From: Candidatus Poseidoniales archaeon
GTDB lineage: Archaea; Thermoplasmatota; Poseidoniia; Poseidoniales; Poseidoniaceae
DNA length: 39,079 bases
Direction of reading: 5' to 3'
NCBI GenBank assembly: GCA_003602485.1
Contig: QQSD01000048.1
Location: 1 to 39,079 of the forward strand
Positions 22,371 through 30,286 of the stretch are shown here, piece by piece (positions within the stretch are counted from its first letter, which is position 1; each line of letters starts with the position of its first letter). Both the position numbers and the translations under genes were made by a program. The notes under the pieces are model-generated. The model saw nothing but the letters and a program-made list of their open reading frames with translations, was not told the DNA's origin and made no database searches.

Positions 22371-24455
22371 TTGAGACGCTTTACAGTCGTTCCAATTCTC
22401 ATATTACTTGTTCTTGCAAGCATACCGCTCAGCATTCAAAGCGAAGTAACTACAACACCTACTGAACCAAATTGCAACGCTGACCGTGTGAACTGGACGA
22501 TGGGACTCGTGTATTGCGACCAGCGGGCTACCGATGGCTATACGTTGTTCTCCCCCCTACCCGGGAATACGACCTATCTCATTGACCATATCGGACGGTT
22601 CGTTCACGAATGGAGCTCTCCGGGTGAACATCGCCCCGGTCTGTCAGCCTATCTCCTGGAAGACGGCTCCCTCTTGAGGACGGCAAATATCGCCCAAACC
22701 TCTCAGGGTAATTTTTCAGGCGGTGGGACTGCGGGGAAAGTTGAGCGTATTTCGTGGAACGGGACACTTGAGTGGTCCTGGACCTATGATTCAACGGATT
22801 TCATTTCTCATCATGACATTGAACCGATGCCTAACGGCAATATTCTTATGATTGCATGGGAAGATAAAACGGAAGAAGAAGCCTCTCAGGCAGGACGAAA
22901 TCCTGCTCTAGCAAGCGACTCACCCAACGGAGAAAACAATGTTTGGCCCGACCACATCATCGAGGTTGAGCCTGTTGGAACCAACGAAGCGAACATTGTT
23001 TGGCGCTGGCATGCATGGGACCATTTGGTGCAGGATTACGACGCAACAAAAGACAATTACGGTGTGGTTGAGGACCACCCTGAATTACTGAACATCAATT
23101 ATGTGAGCAGCACGGGTAATCAGGCTGGACGGGCAGATTGGATGCACTGCAACGGCATTGATTACAATGCAATGCTTGACCAAATCGCTTTATCCTGCCG
23201 TGGAATGGACGAAATTTACATTATTGACCACAGTACAACCACACAGGAAGCCGCAGGACATACGGGCGGGAACGCTGGCAAAGGCGGTGACTTCCTTTAC
23301 CGCTGGGGCAATCCACAAGTGTACAAACAAGGGCTATCAAGCAATCAACAACTGTTCGGGCAACATGACGTACAGTGGATTAAATCGGGTCATCCCAATG
23401 AAGGACAACTCATGATTTTCAATAATGGAAACGGCCGAAGTGAAGCCTATTCCTCCGTTGACATCATCAATCCAACCATGATAAACGGGACATACGAATT
23501 ACAGGCTAACGGGACCTTTGGGCCAAATGAACCTGTTTGGACTTGGAATCTTGGCACGGACATGTATGCATCGGCCATTTCAGGGGCTCATGCACTGTCC
23601 AACGGACACATTCTTGTGACCTATGGAACTAATGGGACCTTCTATGAAGTAAACGGTGAGGGAGAGGTGGTCTGGACCTACATCAACCCCGTAGGCAATA
23701 ACGGAGCATTCAATCAAACCGAAAGCATTCCAGAAGGAAACCGGGCGGGAACAACAGCCAATCAAGTGTTCAAGGCGACACATTACGGGCCAAGTTATGC
23801 TGGGTTTGATGGAAAGGACCTCACACCGGGTGAATATATCGAAGCATGGAATGACTTCTGCCCCAATCAAGAGGCTTGGTATTGGGATCAAAATGGTGAT
23901 GGCTGCATCGATGACACCGACGGCGATGGCGTTCTCGACCCGAACGACCTGTGTTGGGAAGGAGATGATTCCTTGGACGAGGACAACGATGGAATTGCTG
24001 ACCCTTGTGACAACTTTGTGGACAGCGATACTGATGGAGTCGCTGATGCTGAGGACCGATGCCCTGGGCATGACGATAACGTTGACGTCGACGATGATGG
24101 AATTGTAGATGGGTGTGATGAACTCATTGACAACGACGGTGATGGTTTTTCCAACGCAATGGATCAGTGTGACGGTCATGATGATGGAGAAGATAGCGAC
24201 AATGATGGGACTCCAAATGGCTGTGATGAGACACCTCTCCCCGTGGAGGAAGAAGTGGTTGAGGAAGACAATCAGACCGTTGGCGAGGAAAACAACCTTT
24301 CTCTCCCGGACCAAAATGAACCGGTAGAGATTCAGGAATCAACCACGAAGGAGTCGGACCTCTGGTCGGCACTGATGATGAGTGGAGGACTTCTTGTTTT
24401 ACTCGGTATATGCGGCTTCATTTACACCTCCCGCCGTCTTCGGTCACAACAATAG
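22371..24455 (+). CDS. Arylsulfotransferase-like surface protein with thrombospondin-type-3 repeats
   Basis: A 694-residue secreted protein. A signal peptide (RRFTVVPILILLVLASIPL) is followed by a beta-propeller-like arylsulfotransferase (ASST) domain to about residue 500. It includes HHDIEPMPNGNILMI, DWMHCNGIDYN, FGQHDVQWI and SGAHALSNGHILVTYG, the His-bearing strands seen in PAPS-independent sulfotransferases. Then come thrombospondin type-3-like Ca-binding repeats (DTDGDGVLDPNDLC, DEDNDGIADPCD, DSDTDGVADAEDRC, DNDGDGFSNAMDQC), an acidic linker, and a C-terminal membrane helix (ALMMSGGLLVLLGICGFIY). The TTG start is chosen from the ribosome binding site; ATG 22344 would add nine residues. 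It likely sits on the outer face. Catalysis is inferred, not shown. Confidence 0.82.
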   Translation: MRRFTVVPILILLVLASIPLSIQSEVTTTPTEPNCNADRVNWTMGLVYCDQRATDGYTLFSPLPGNTTYLIDHIGRFVHEWSSPGEHRPGLSAYLLEDGSLLRTANIAQTSQGNFSGGGTAGKVERISWNGTLEWSWTYDSTDFISHHDIEPMPNGNILMIAWEDKTEEEASQAGRNPALASDSPNGENNVWPDHIIEVEPVGTNEANIVWRWHAWDHLVQDYDATKDNYGVVEDHPELLNINYVSSTGNQAGRADWMHCNGIDYNAMLDQIALSCRGMDEIYIIDHSTTTQEAAGHTGGNAGKGGDFLYRWGNPQVYKQGLSSNQQLFGQHDVQWIKSGHPNEGQLMIFNNGNGRSEAYSSVDIINPTMINGTYELQANGTFGPNEPVWTWNLGTDMYASAISGAHALSNGHILVTYGTNGTFYEVNGEGEVVWTYINPVGNNGAFNQTESIPEGNRAGTTANQVFKATHYGPSYAGFDGKDLTPGEYIEAWNDFCPNQEAWYWDQNGDGCIDDTDGDGVLDPNDLCWEGDDSLDEDNDGIADPCDNFVDSDTDGVADAEDRCPGHDDNVDVDDDGIVDGCDELIDNDGDGFSNAMDQCDGHDDGEDSDNDGTPNGCDETPLPVEEEVVEEDNQTVGEENNLSLPDQNEPVEIQESTTKESDLWSALMMSGGLLVLLGICGFIYTSRRLRSQQ

Positions 24456-24483
24456 AACACCATCGTCAGCATGGTCTGTTCTA
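24453..24483 (+). terminator. Hairpin built on the stop codon of the arylsulfotransferase-like gene
   Basis: TAGAACACCAT pairs with ATGG-TC-TGTTCTA around a CGTCAGC loop, an 11-bp stem with a two-base bulge. The TAG stop itself is the start of the stem. No strong T-run follows within 10 nt, so this could be a 3'-end stability element rather than a classic terminator. Confidence 0.45.
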
Positions 24484-24673
24484 CATGGACACCCATAATC
24501 AATAATCACAAGCAATGATGTCAATGGCCAAAACAACATCCACTTCGCAGATGGTACAGTGCATCAGAATGAATGGGATATAGGAAGGGTTACCGTTATT
24601 CAAAATGATAGAACATCTTGCCTGTATTATTATTCAATAAATCACAATAAGCCTGAGTTGTACATCCAACTAT
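24484..24673. other. AT-rich gene-poor stretch
   Basis: No frame longer than about 22 codons with a start is seen on either strand. The sequence is AT-rich with runs such as TATTATTATTCAATAAATCA near 24630, clearly richer in AT than neighbouring genes. It separates the convergent 3' ends of the arylsulfotransferase-like and TPR-like genes. I see no RNA gene. Confidence 0.5.
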
Positions 24674-25039
24674 CTAGATGAGAACATTTGCCATGAAGCC
24701 TGCGCTTAACAACGATAGGATACGAACAGCAGTGTTTTCAAACACTTTCAAAAAGATCGATTTTACTGGATGAATGTGTTCTTTTTTTGTTATGATGATA
24801 GGATCTGACAAGTTTGGATGTTTAGTGTGTAGATGAGAAATAGCTCCATCTAGGTCAATCTCAGTGACCTTTGAATCTACTGTTAACGCATTTTTAGCCT
24901 GCAAATATTGATTCATGGCTTCTGCAGGTAAATTTAATTCAAGAGCAGCATGACCTAGATTAAGATGGTATACTGCCAAGTCGTTGCTCGCATTTTTCAG
25001 AGCAAGACTGGTAAAGTCACTCACCGATGATCCACTCAT
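24674..25039 (-). CDS. Small TPR-like protein with C-terminal hydrophobic tail
   Basis: A 121-residue protein from ATG 25039. Residues 15-55 look like one TPR-type helix pair: LAVYHLNLGHAALELNLPAE, then AMNQYLQAKNAL. A second amphipathic region and a hydrophobic C-terminus (RILSLLSAGFMANVLI) that could insert in the membrane follow. It is AT-rich and unlike the surrounding genes in composition. The start is chosen because a TATA box (TATATAAT) lies 25 nt upstream, fitting a leaderless mRNA; the in-frame ATG 25060 or TTG 25078 would overlap or precede that box. No family is recognised. Confidence 0.6.
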   Translation of the reverse strand: MSGSSVSDFTSLALKNASNDLAVYHLNLGHAALELNLPAEAMNQYLQAKNALTVDSKVTEIDLDGAISHLHTKHPNLSDPIIITKKEHIHPVKSIFLKVFENTAVRILSLLSAGFMANVLI

Positions 25040-25060
25040 TATTTCCCACCAGTCGCACAT

Positions 25061-25068
25061 ATTATATA
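25061..25068 (-). promoter_or_regulatory. TATA box of the TPR-like gene
   Basis: TATATAAT on the minus strand is centred 25 nt upstream of ATG 25039. It is the best TATA match in the divergent interval between the two accessory genes. Confidence 0.55.
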
Positions 25069-25101
25069 TCCCTTTCAATAATCAGCAATTGGTGTTTATT
25101 C

Positions 25102-26145
25102 GTGTCAAGCTACCACCCCCAACCACCTGCACAACCACCTGCACAACCGCCCGCACAATCACAAACAGCTCATTTGAACCGAACTGCGAACGAAAAATTC
25201 CTCAACATCGGGTCGATTACGACATCCTCAATGACGGACCCAATCAACACCAGCAACCCGTTTAGCAACGATTTCCAATCATCTCGGTTGTATCAATCGA
25301 TTTCCACTCCGAATGAAGAAAATTTCAGAAAATCTATCCTTCAGAGGGCTCGGTCTGTTAATTCAATCGCTACAAAGAATCACACCCAACAAACTTCAGG
25401 AGAATCTGGTGAGACCTTAATTTCACGGATGCTCATCAGTGGAGAAAGCATTGCTTCATCTACACCTCTGCGATGCCGTTCAGTCAAGGCTACCGACCCA
25501 AAAACGATGATTGAGATGACTGGTGGTAGAATTGGAGTTCGTGCAGTCGTCACATCTCGGCGTCTCTTGCTCGTTGATGCCAACAAGAATTCGAGTCATA
25601 AAATACGTCACGCTCCGTCACCGTCTACCTTTTTTTCGCCTCCAAGGCCAAAGGAATCTTTTTCAGTTGACACCGTGGTTTCCGACGATGTATGGTTCAA
25701 ACCGATTCCCTTGAATTGCATCACAGGTATGGAGATTCTATCCTCTCATGGTTCAGAAGCTTCCGCCTTGGTGTCAAACAATCGTCATCCTGGCTGGTTT
25801 GTGCTGCTGCTGATTGGTCTTCTTGGATTTGTAACAGTCTTGGTTTCAGAAGGTGATGAGAATATGACAATATTGGGATCCTCGCTTGCAGTACTTGGGT
25901 GCGTAGGTTCAATTGTGGTCTACTCAATGCTCGCTCGAGCAAAAATCTATGCTCCTCGCACAGTTGTGTATAAACAAAGAAAAATCTCGCTTGGCATTTA
26001 TGATACAATCTCAAATCGTCCGCTCTTGATTGAGCTTGAGCTTCAAGACAGTCAAAATCTGACAATGGCATATGATTGGTGTAGAATATTACAACAATAT
26101 GCCCCTCAATTATCTTCGGAAACACAACCTTTGCTTCTCTTGTAA
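25102..26145 (+). CDS. Membrane protein with N-terminal PPAQ repeats
   Basis: A 347-residue protein. It starts at a GTG (25102) with a Pro/Gln-rich head of three PPAQ units, and then a Ser/Thr-rich, probably disordered region to residue 95. A beta-rich domain follows (TMIEMTGGRIGVRAVVTSRR, LLLVDAN), reminiscent of PH-like or bPH2 folds. Two membrane helices (WFVLLLIGLLGFVTVLV and ILGSSLAVLGCVGSIVVYSM) lie near residue 250, then a further beta-rich end. The upstream extension to 25027 is rejected since it would run over the divergent promoter. Proline-rich heads of this kind occur in cytoplasmic N-termini. No family is recognised. Confidence 0.62.
   Translation: MSSYHPQPPAQPPAQPPAQSQTAHLNRTANEKFLNIGSITTSSMTDPINTSNPFSNDFQSSRLYQSISTPNEENFRKSILQRARSVNSIATKNHTQQTSGESGETLISRMLISGESIASSTPLRCRSVKATDPKTMIEMTGGRIGVRAVVTSRRLLLVDANKNSSHKIRHAPSPSTFFSPPRPKESFSVDTVVSDDVWFKPIPLNCITGMEILSSHGSEASALVSNNRHPGWFVLLLIGLLGFVTVLVSEGDENMTILGSSLAVLGCVGSIVVYSMLARAKIYAPRTVVYKQRKISLGIYDTISNRPLLIELELQDSQNLTMAYDWCRILQQYAPQLSSETQPLLLL
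25120..25155 (+). repeat. Three tandem 12-bp repeats encoding PPAQ
   Basis: The unit CAACCACCTGCA occurs twice exactly and once with two changes, in register with the reading frame, encoding QPPA three times. Such in-frame repeats can expand or contract without breaking the gene. Confidence 0.85.
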
Positions 26146-26523
26146 AAAGGCAGATTTGATCGTTAGCCGAGAACAAAATTTCACCAAACTCATCTACGAG
26201 CCTCAACGCAGGATGACCTCCACGGCATAGGCCTTTGTAGCAACAAGATTGGTGAATCAATAGGGTCTATTCGAATAATCTTCAAAATCAGTGTATCATT
26301 TCAAAGGGCATGCTGTAGATTATATTCGTACGTAGCCATTACGAAGGCAATGACGCATCACAGACTTCCCAGCGGGCCTTCCTGGTACCCGACGCTTTTG
26401 AAAATCATCAACCGAGAGTTACGATGGTGAGAACCAGCCTTGGTTTCGTGGATACGAAAGCGTGCGGAAAAGTTCACAAGAAATTAAGTAGGGCTTGACT
26501 CCAGCCAAGCATGAGGAAAAATC
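26146..26523. other. Gene-poor gap before the ferredoxin gene
   Basis: No convincing gene is visible. One open frame (26167-26427, plus strand) has 87 sense codons but only a late ATG at 26350, encoding 26 residues. A GC-rich inverted repeat AGCGGG/CCCGaCGCT occurs around 26370-26400. The ribosome binding site GAGGA for the ferredoxin is at the end. An unrecognised small RNA remains possible. Confidence 0.4.
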
Positions 26524-26802
26524 ATGCCACACATCGTCGCCTCCCCATGCGTTGACCACAAATATCAGGAATGCGTTGCAGTCTGCCCCGTAGAAGCCTT
26601 CAGAGAAGCGGACCGATACCTCGTCATCGACCCGGATGAATGTATTGATTGCGGTGCTTGCGTTCCAGAATGTCCCGTTGATGCAATTTTCGCAGATACG
26701 GATCTACCGGAAAGCGAAGAAGCATGGATTGAGCGAAATGCAGAAGAGTCCATTGACGCTGAAATCGCAGAGGGTGACTCACCCGTTCTCGCTTCCGACT
26801 GA
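26524..26802 (+). CDS. Ferredoxin, 7Fe type (FdxA-like)
   Basis: A 92-residue electron carrier. Cys residues are arranged as C9 x7 C17 x3 CP (first cluster) and [13 protein letters not shown] (second). The second cluster has the full CxxCxxCxxxCP set for a [4Fe-4S] centre. The first lacks the middle Cys of CxxC (reads CVDH), as in seven-iron ferredoxins where the first centre is [3Fe-4S]. An acidic tail ([19 protein letters not shown]) of about 40 residues follows, typical of FdxA-like proteins. ATG 26524 is preceded by GAGGA at 26513-26517. It stands alone, 56 nt before pdxS. The redox partners are not evident here. Confidence 0.9.
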   Translation: MPHIVASPCVDHKYQECVAVCPVEAFREADRYLVIDPDECIDCGACVPECPVDAIFADTDLPESEEAWIERNAEESIDAEIAEGDSPVLASD

Positions 26803-26830
26803 GAAACCGCTCAAGGCTGAGAACCAAGCA

Positions 26831-26838
26831 TCATAAAG
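26831..26838 (+). promoter_or_regulatory. TATA-like box of pdxS
   Basis: TCATAAAG is centred 24 nt upstream of ATG 26859. A GAGGG element also lies 6 nt before the ATG, so the leader may be short and read either way. Confidence 0.35.
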
Positions 26839-26858
26839 GACGCCTACGAGGGTTCGCT

Positions 26859-27857
26859 ATGTCAAGCAAGGATATCGACTTCACACAATTCCGCAAAGGC
26901 AGTGACCTGCTCAAGCAAGGCTTTGCTCGTATGCAACAAGGCGGCGTCATCATGGACGTTGTCAACCCCGAACAGGCTGCTGTTGCCGAAGACTCTGGAG
27001 CAGTTGCCGTGATGGCGCTTGAACGAGTCCCTGCTGATATTCGCAAGGCTGGCGGAGTAGCACGAATGAGCCATCCAGACATGATTCAAGGAATCCTAGA
27101 CTGTACCTCAATCCCAGTCATGGCCAAATCCAGAATCGGTCACGATGGCGAAGCACGTATTCTCGAAGCCATGGGCGTTGACATGGTTGACGAAAGCGAA
27201 GTCCTGACGCCAGCTGACCCGTATTTCCACATCAACAAGCACGAATACGAAATTCCGTTTGTGTGCGGGGCAACCGGCCTAGGTGAAGCGGCCCGTCGCA
27301 TCTGGGAAGGAGCAGCAATGATTCGTACCAAAGGCGAAGCTGGAACCGGTAACGTCGTTGCCGCAGTCACACATGCACGTCTGATTGACCAAGAGATTAA
27401 ACAAATTCAATCCCTTGACGATAACGGTTTGAACCTCGCTGCTGAACACATCATGGACCGCTACAAGGTCTTGTCATCACAATCTGTTATGCCTGGAGAA
27501 CATTTCAACACACCCTTTGGACCCATTGACGATGAGATGCATGAAGGAATACGCTCCGTATTGAATGATGTTCACCGATTGGGACGACTTCCAGTGGTGA
27601 CCTTTTCCGCAGGTGGCATTGCCACACCAGCCGATGCTTCGCTCATGATGCGTATGGGCATGGACGGTATCTTCGTTGGGTCTGGAATTTTCAAATCAAG
27701 CGACCCGAAAACAATGGCCGATGCAATTGTGATGGCTACCGCACACTATGATGAAGCAAGTAAGGTTGCAGAAGCCATGGGAATGATGGCCGGAGTTCCA
27801 ATGAAGGGCGACGAATTAGAAACGCTGGAAATTCGATACGACCAGCGTGGTATGTGA
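26859..27857 (+). CDS. pdxS: Pyridoxal 5'-phosphate synthase lyase subunit PdxS
   Basis: Makes PLP from ribose 5-phosphate, glyceraldehyde 3-phosphate and ammonia. The 332 residues form a TIM barrel with [39 protein letters not shown] with the imine Lys nearby, VMAKSRIGH with the second Lys, and [18 protein letters not shown] and [14 protein letters not shown] at the phosphate site. The PdxT glutaminase that usually works with it is not in this window. The gene meets a small minus-strand gene end to end (stop 27857, next stop 27858). Confidence 0.97.
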   Translation: MSSKDIDFTQFRKGSDLLKQGFARMQQGGVIMDVVNPEQAAVAEDSGAVAVMALERVPADIRKAGGVARMSHPDMIQGILDCTSIPVMAKSRIGHDGEARILEAMGVDMVDESEVLTPADPYFHINKHEYEIPFVCGATGLGEAARRIWEGAAMIRTKGEAGTGNVVAAVTHARLIDQEIKQIQSLDDNGLNLAAEHIMDRYKVLSSQSVMPGEHFNTPFGPIDDEMHEGIRSVLNDVHRLGRLPVVTFSAGGIATPADASLMMRMGMDGIFVGSGIFKSSDPKTMADAIVMATAHYDEASKVAEAMGMMAGVPMKGDELETLEIRYDQRGM

Positions 27858-28091
27858 TCAGTCCAAAGGATCGTCAACGCCTTCTTCTCCAAGCGTCCAC
27901 TTGAGTGTCTTTACTACCCCTTGCAAAGCCTTGTGGTTTCGGGCAGCTTCTTTCATGCCGTCCTTGTCACTTTCGTCCTTGCACATTTCGTACCATTCCT
28001 TCCACTGATTCATTTTTTCAGTAGCTTTGGAGAGCATAGCCTCAATCTCTTCCCAAGTGCGGTCGTAACTACGAACGGGTCCTTCGCTCAT
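27858..28091 (-). CDS. Small helical protein, unknown
   Basis: A 77-residue, highly charged and helical protein (RTWEEIEAMLSKATEKMNQW, then KDGMKEAARNHKALQGVV). ATG 28091 is preferred over one seven codons upstream because the extra residues are not part of the charged helical unit. It is packed tail to tail with pdxS, without intervening sequence. There is no recognised family; a coiled-coil interaction module is the most that can be said. Confidence 0.6.
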   Translation of the reverse strand: MSEGPVRSYDRTWEEIEAMLSKATEKMNQWKEWYEMCKDESDKDGMKEAARNHKALQGVVKTLKWTLGEEGVDDPLD

Positions 28092-28145
28092 GACAATCGA
28101 ATTTCCCGACAAACAGGTCCTATTTATTGCCTCGCCCTACATATT

Positions 28146-29216
28146 TCAATCAAATTGAGAAATACGCCGATTGGAATAAACCGAAGCGGGTTCTAATTGA
28201 ACATCGTCACCAATGACACAATCTTCAACGGTCACACCATGAGGAACCGTGACATTTTGACCGAGAATCGAACGGTAAATGTTGGTATTTGCACCAATGC
28301 TACAACCTTGCATGATGAGGGAATCACGAACATCTGAATCATGACCGAGTTGGCACTTCGGGCCGACAACGCTCGTGGCCAACAATCCCTTCAGCGAAGC
28401 ACTTTCGGCCAATAAATTACCATCCACACGGTGATATGAAGACGGATAGGTGAAAGGCAACCTGTCATAATCGCTGATGAGAGTTTCCTGGGCTCGTAGC
28501 AATTCGCTTGGTTGACCAACATCAAACCAAACACCATCGATGGCTTGAGCATACATCGGCCATCCTAATTCGAGAAGGTGGGGAAATAATTGTTTGCTGA
28601 AATCAAATTTTTCACCTTCTGGAATGTGTTCAAACACATCTGGTTCAAGAATGTACAAACCAGCATTAATCACATTGCTGAACGCTTCCTCACGAGTTGG
28701 TTTTTCCAAAAAACGACGAATGAATCCCTTGCGCAGGTCACCATCAACCTCGCCCTTTGGATCCGATGATAATCCCACGATACCGAATTCGGTTGGGTCT
28801 TCAACCTCCCAAAGTGCCATGGTCACTTTTGCCTTATTCTTCCGGTGCGCATCAAGCAGGGCTTTGATGTCAAAGGATGCTACTGCGTCACCAGAACCGA
28901 CAACGCATGTCGAAGTAATGCTATCACGCAACAATCCGACGCTTCCAGCCGTCCCCATTGGCGTTGACTCTTGATTCACACTGGCTTTCAGCCCTGCAAC
29001 AGCACTCTGTTGAGGCCACGTACTGACGTGTTCACCGAGTTGTTCACCACGGTAACCGGTGGTGACGATGATTTCATCAATACCTGCTTGAATCATCGCT
29101 TCCTTGACATAGTCAATCACAGGCCGTCCTAAGACTTCAACCATCGGCTTGGGTCTTGATTCAGTCAATGGCATCAATCGTGAACCTTGTCCACCTGCCA
29201 TAATGATGCCAAGCAC
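28146..29216 (-). CDS. Sugar-phosphate nucleotidyltransferase (NDP-sugar pyrophosphorylase) with beta-helix
   Basis: A 356-residue enzyme. The N-terminal Rossmann-like domain starts IIMAGGQGSRLMPLTESRPK (GxGxR loop and Lys), VLGRPVIDYVKEAM and VVGSGDAVASFD, the sugar-nucleotide pattern of RmlA/GlmU/ManC-type enzymes. From about residue 265 a left-handed beta-helix follows with hexapeptide repeats (LIMQGCSIGANTNIYRSILG). The sugar is unknown, but it could feed the glycosyltransferases in the window. Start GTG 29216 is supported by a GAGGTGA ribosome binding site that overlaps the stop of the coiled-coil gene; the gap is 9 nt, so they are an operon. Confidence 0.88.
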   Translation of the reverse strand: MLGIIMAGGQGSRLMPLTESRPKPMVEVLGRPVIDYVKEAMIQAGIDEIIVTTGYRGEQLGEHVSTWPQQSAVAGLKASVNQESTPMGTAGSVGLLRDSITSTCVVGSGDAVASFDIKALLDAHRKNKAKVTMALWEVEDPTEFGIVGLSSDPKGEVDGDLRKGFIRRFLEKPTREEAFSNVINAGLYILEPDVFEHIPEGEKFDFSKQLFPHLLELGWPMYAQAIDGVWFDVGQPSELLRAQETLISDYDRLPFTYPSSYHRVDGNLLAESASLKGLLATSVVGPKCQLGHDSDVRDSLIMQGCSIGANTNIYRSILGQNVTVPHGVTVEDCVIGDDVQLEPASVYSNRRISQFD

Positions 29217-29225
29217 GGCATCACC

Positions 29226-30227
29226 TCAACGACGGCGTATGGGTCCAAGGCGACGCATGTTCTTTTTCTTTGAGGAAGGTGAGCCACGCTTCTTCTTGGA
29301 GGAGGGGTCATCCTTGCCCAGTCCACCGAACATGAGTTCACCGTCAGAGAGGAGAGATTTGACAAGTTTGTCAGCGACTTCATCGGATTCTGCACCCGTT
29401 TTCATTTCAGCCTTCACCGAATCATTGTGGTCAGTCATCCAGGATTTACGCTCTTCAATCGCAAGGTTGAGTTGTTCCCTTGCTTTGTTGACATCGACCA
29501 TCATCTCAGTAATTTTCTCATGAACACCGTCTGCTTTTTGGTGATGTTCTACAGACTCTTGATGATGGCGGTCGCCTTCTGCCTTCAGGAAATCACGGTG
29601 GTCAAGACCTTCTTTGTACTCAGCCCATTTCTCGTCTGCTCGTTGAAGGGCTTCAACGAATAATTTGTGAGCATCATCGGATTCGGCTTTCAGTGTAGCA
29701 ATCGCTTCGTCGAGGTTTGAGAGATCTACGTTAACCATCTCAAACTTCGTGACGTCAGGCTCAAGCTCTTCTGCTCGTCGCTTCATTCGCTTGATGCGCT
29801 CCATCGTTTCCTTTTCCTTCTTGGTGCTGGATGAAGTTGTTTGAAACTTATCCTCCAAGGAATTGATTTCAGTCATGAGTTGGGAATACTCTGCAGTAGC
29901 CGATTTTTTCTCACCACGTTCGCTTCGTCGCCCTCTGGCTTGAGAAAACAATTCCTTCAGTTGAGTGTTGATGGCATCCCGCTTGGCTTTGTGAGCGTTC
30001 CTCTCTGCGTGAATGGCATCGAGTTCGGATTTCACGAGGTCCAATTTGGTTCGGTGTTCGCGGTATTGTTCTTGAACAGCATCACGCTTTTGAGCGACTG
30101 CTTTACCTTGGTCACGAAGTGAATTACGAGTTTCACGCAACTTGCGAACTCTTGCTTCCATGGACTGGAGTTCATCCCGTAAATCAGAATCTGGGTTAGG
30201 CTCACCGTCTCCAGCCTTGCCGCGCAT
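29226..30227 (-). CDS. Archaeal coiled-coil protein (COG1340-like)
   Basis: A 333-residue, almost wholly helical protein with long heptad regions (SMEARVRKLRETRNSLRDQG and VNKAREQLNLAIEERKSWM), resembling the archaeal coiled-coil family COG1340. The end has a short motif, DKLVKSLLSDGELMFGG, then a basic Ser/Lys-rich tail (SSKKKRGSPSSKKKNMRR). Start ATG 30227 has a GAGAGGGG element upstream; a GTG at 30248 is possible. It precedes the nucleotidyltransferase in one transcript. The family's function is unknown; a structural role is often suggested. A paralogue-like protein is encoded at 37370. Confidence 0.75.
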   Translation of the reverse strand: MRGKAGDGEPNPDSDLRDELQSMEARVRKLRETRNSLRDQGKAVAQKRDAVQEQYREHRTKLDLVKSELDAIHAERNAHKAKRDAINTQLKELFSQARGRRSERGEKKSATAEYSQLMTEINSLEDKFQTTSSSTKKEKETMERIKRMKRRAEELEPDVTKFEMVNVDLSNLDEAIATLKAESDDAHKLFVEALQRADEKWAEYKEGLDHRDFLKAEGDRHHQESVEHHQKADGVHEKITEMMVDVNKAREQLNLAIEERKSWMTDHNDSVKAEMKTGAESDEVADKLVKSLLSDGELMFGGLGKDDPSSKKKRGSPSSKKKNMRRLGPIRRR

Positions 30228-30286
30228 GATGTGTCCAACCCCTCTCACATTTCAAGCCTATGGATTGTCAAAGCAAGGTGATTTGT

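Noticed and set aside
23580-24314. 244-codon minus-strand frame opposite the thrombospondin-repeat region
   Set aside because: The repeats on the plus strand (Asp-rich codons GAC/GAT) yield Val/Ile-rich antisense frames by themselves. No start signal or family match.
24453-24483. Classic T-tailed terminator after the arylsulfotransferase-like gene
   Set aside because: The hairpin is real in sequence, but no T-run follows immediately, so the bacterial-type mechanism is not claimed.
25721-26260. 179-codon minus-strand frame opposite the PPAQ-repeat membrane protein
   Set aside because: It lies almost wholly opposite a gene with clear membrane helices; its own translation has no motif and an irregular Cys/His-rich composition typical of shadow frames.
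26167-26427. Open frame of 87 sense codons on the plus strand in the gap before the ferredoxin gene
   Set aside because: There is no start codon until ATG 26350, which leaves a 26-residue peptide without a recognisable motif, and no ribosome binding site. It might be a gene remnant but cannot be supported.
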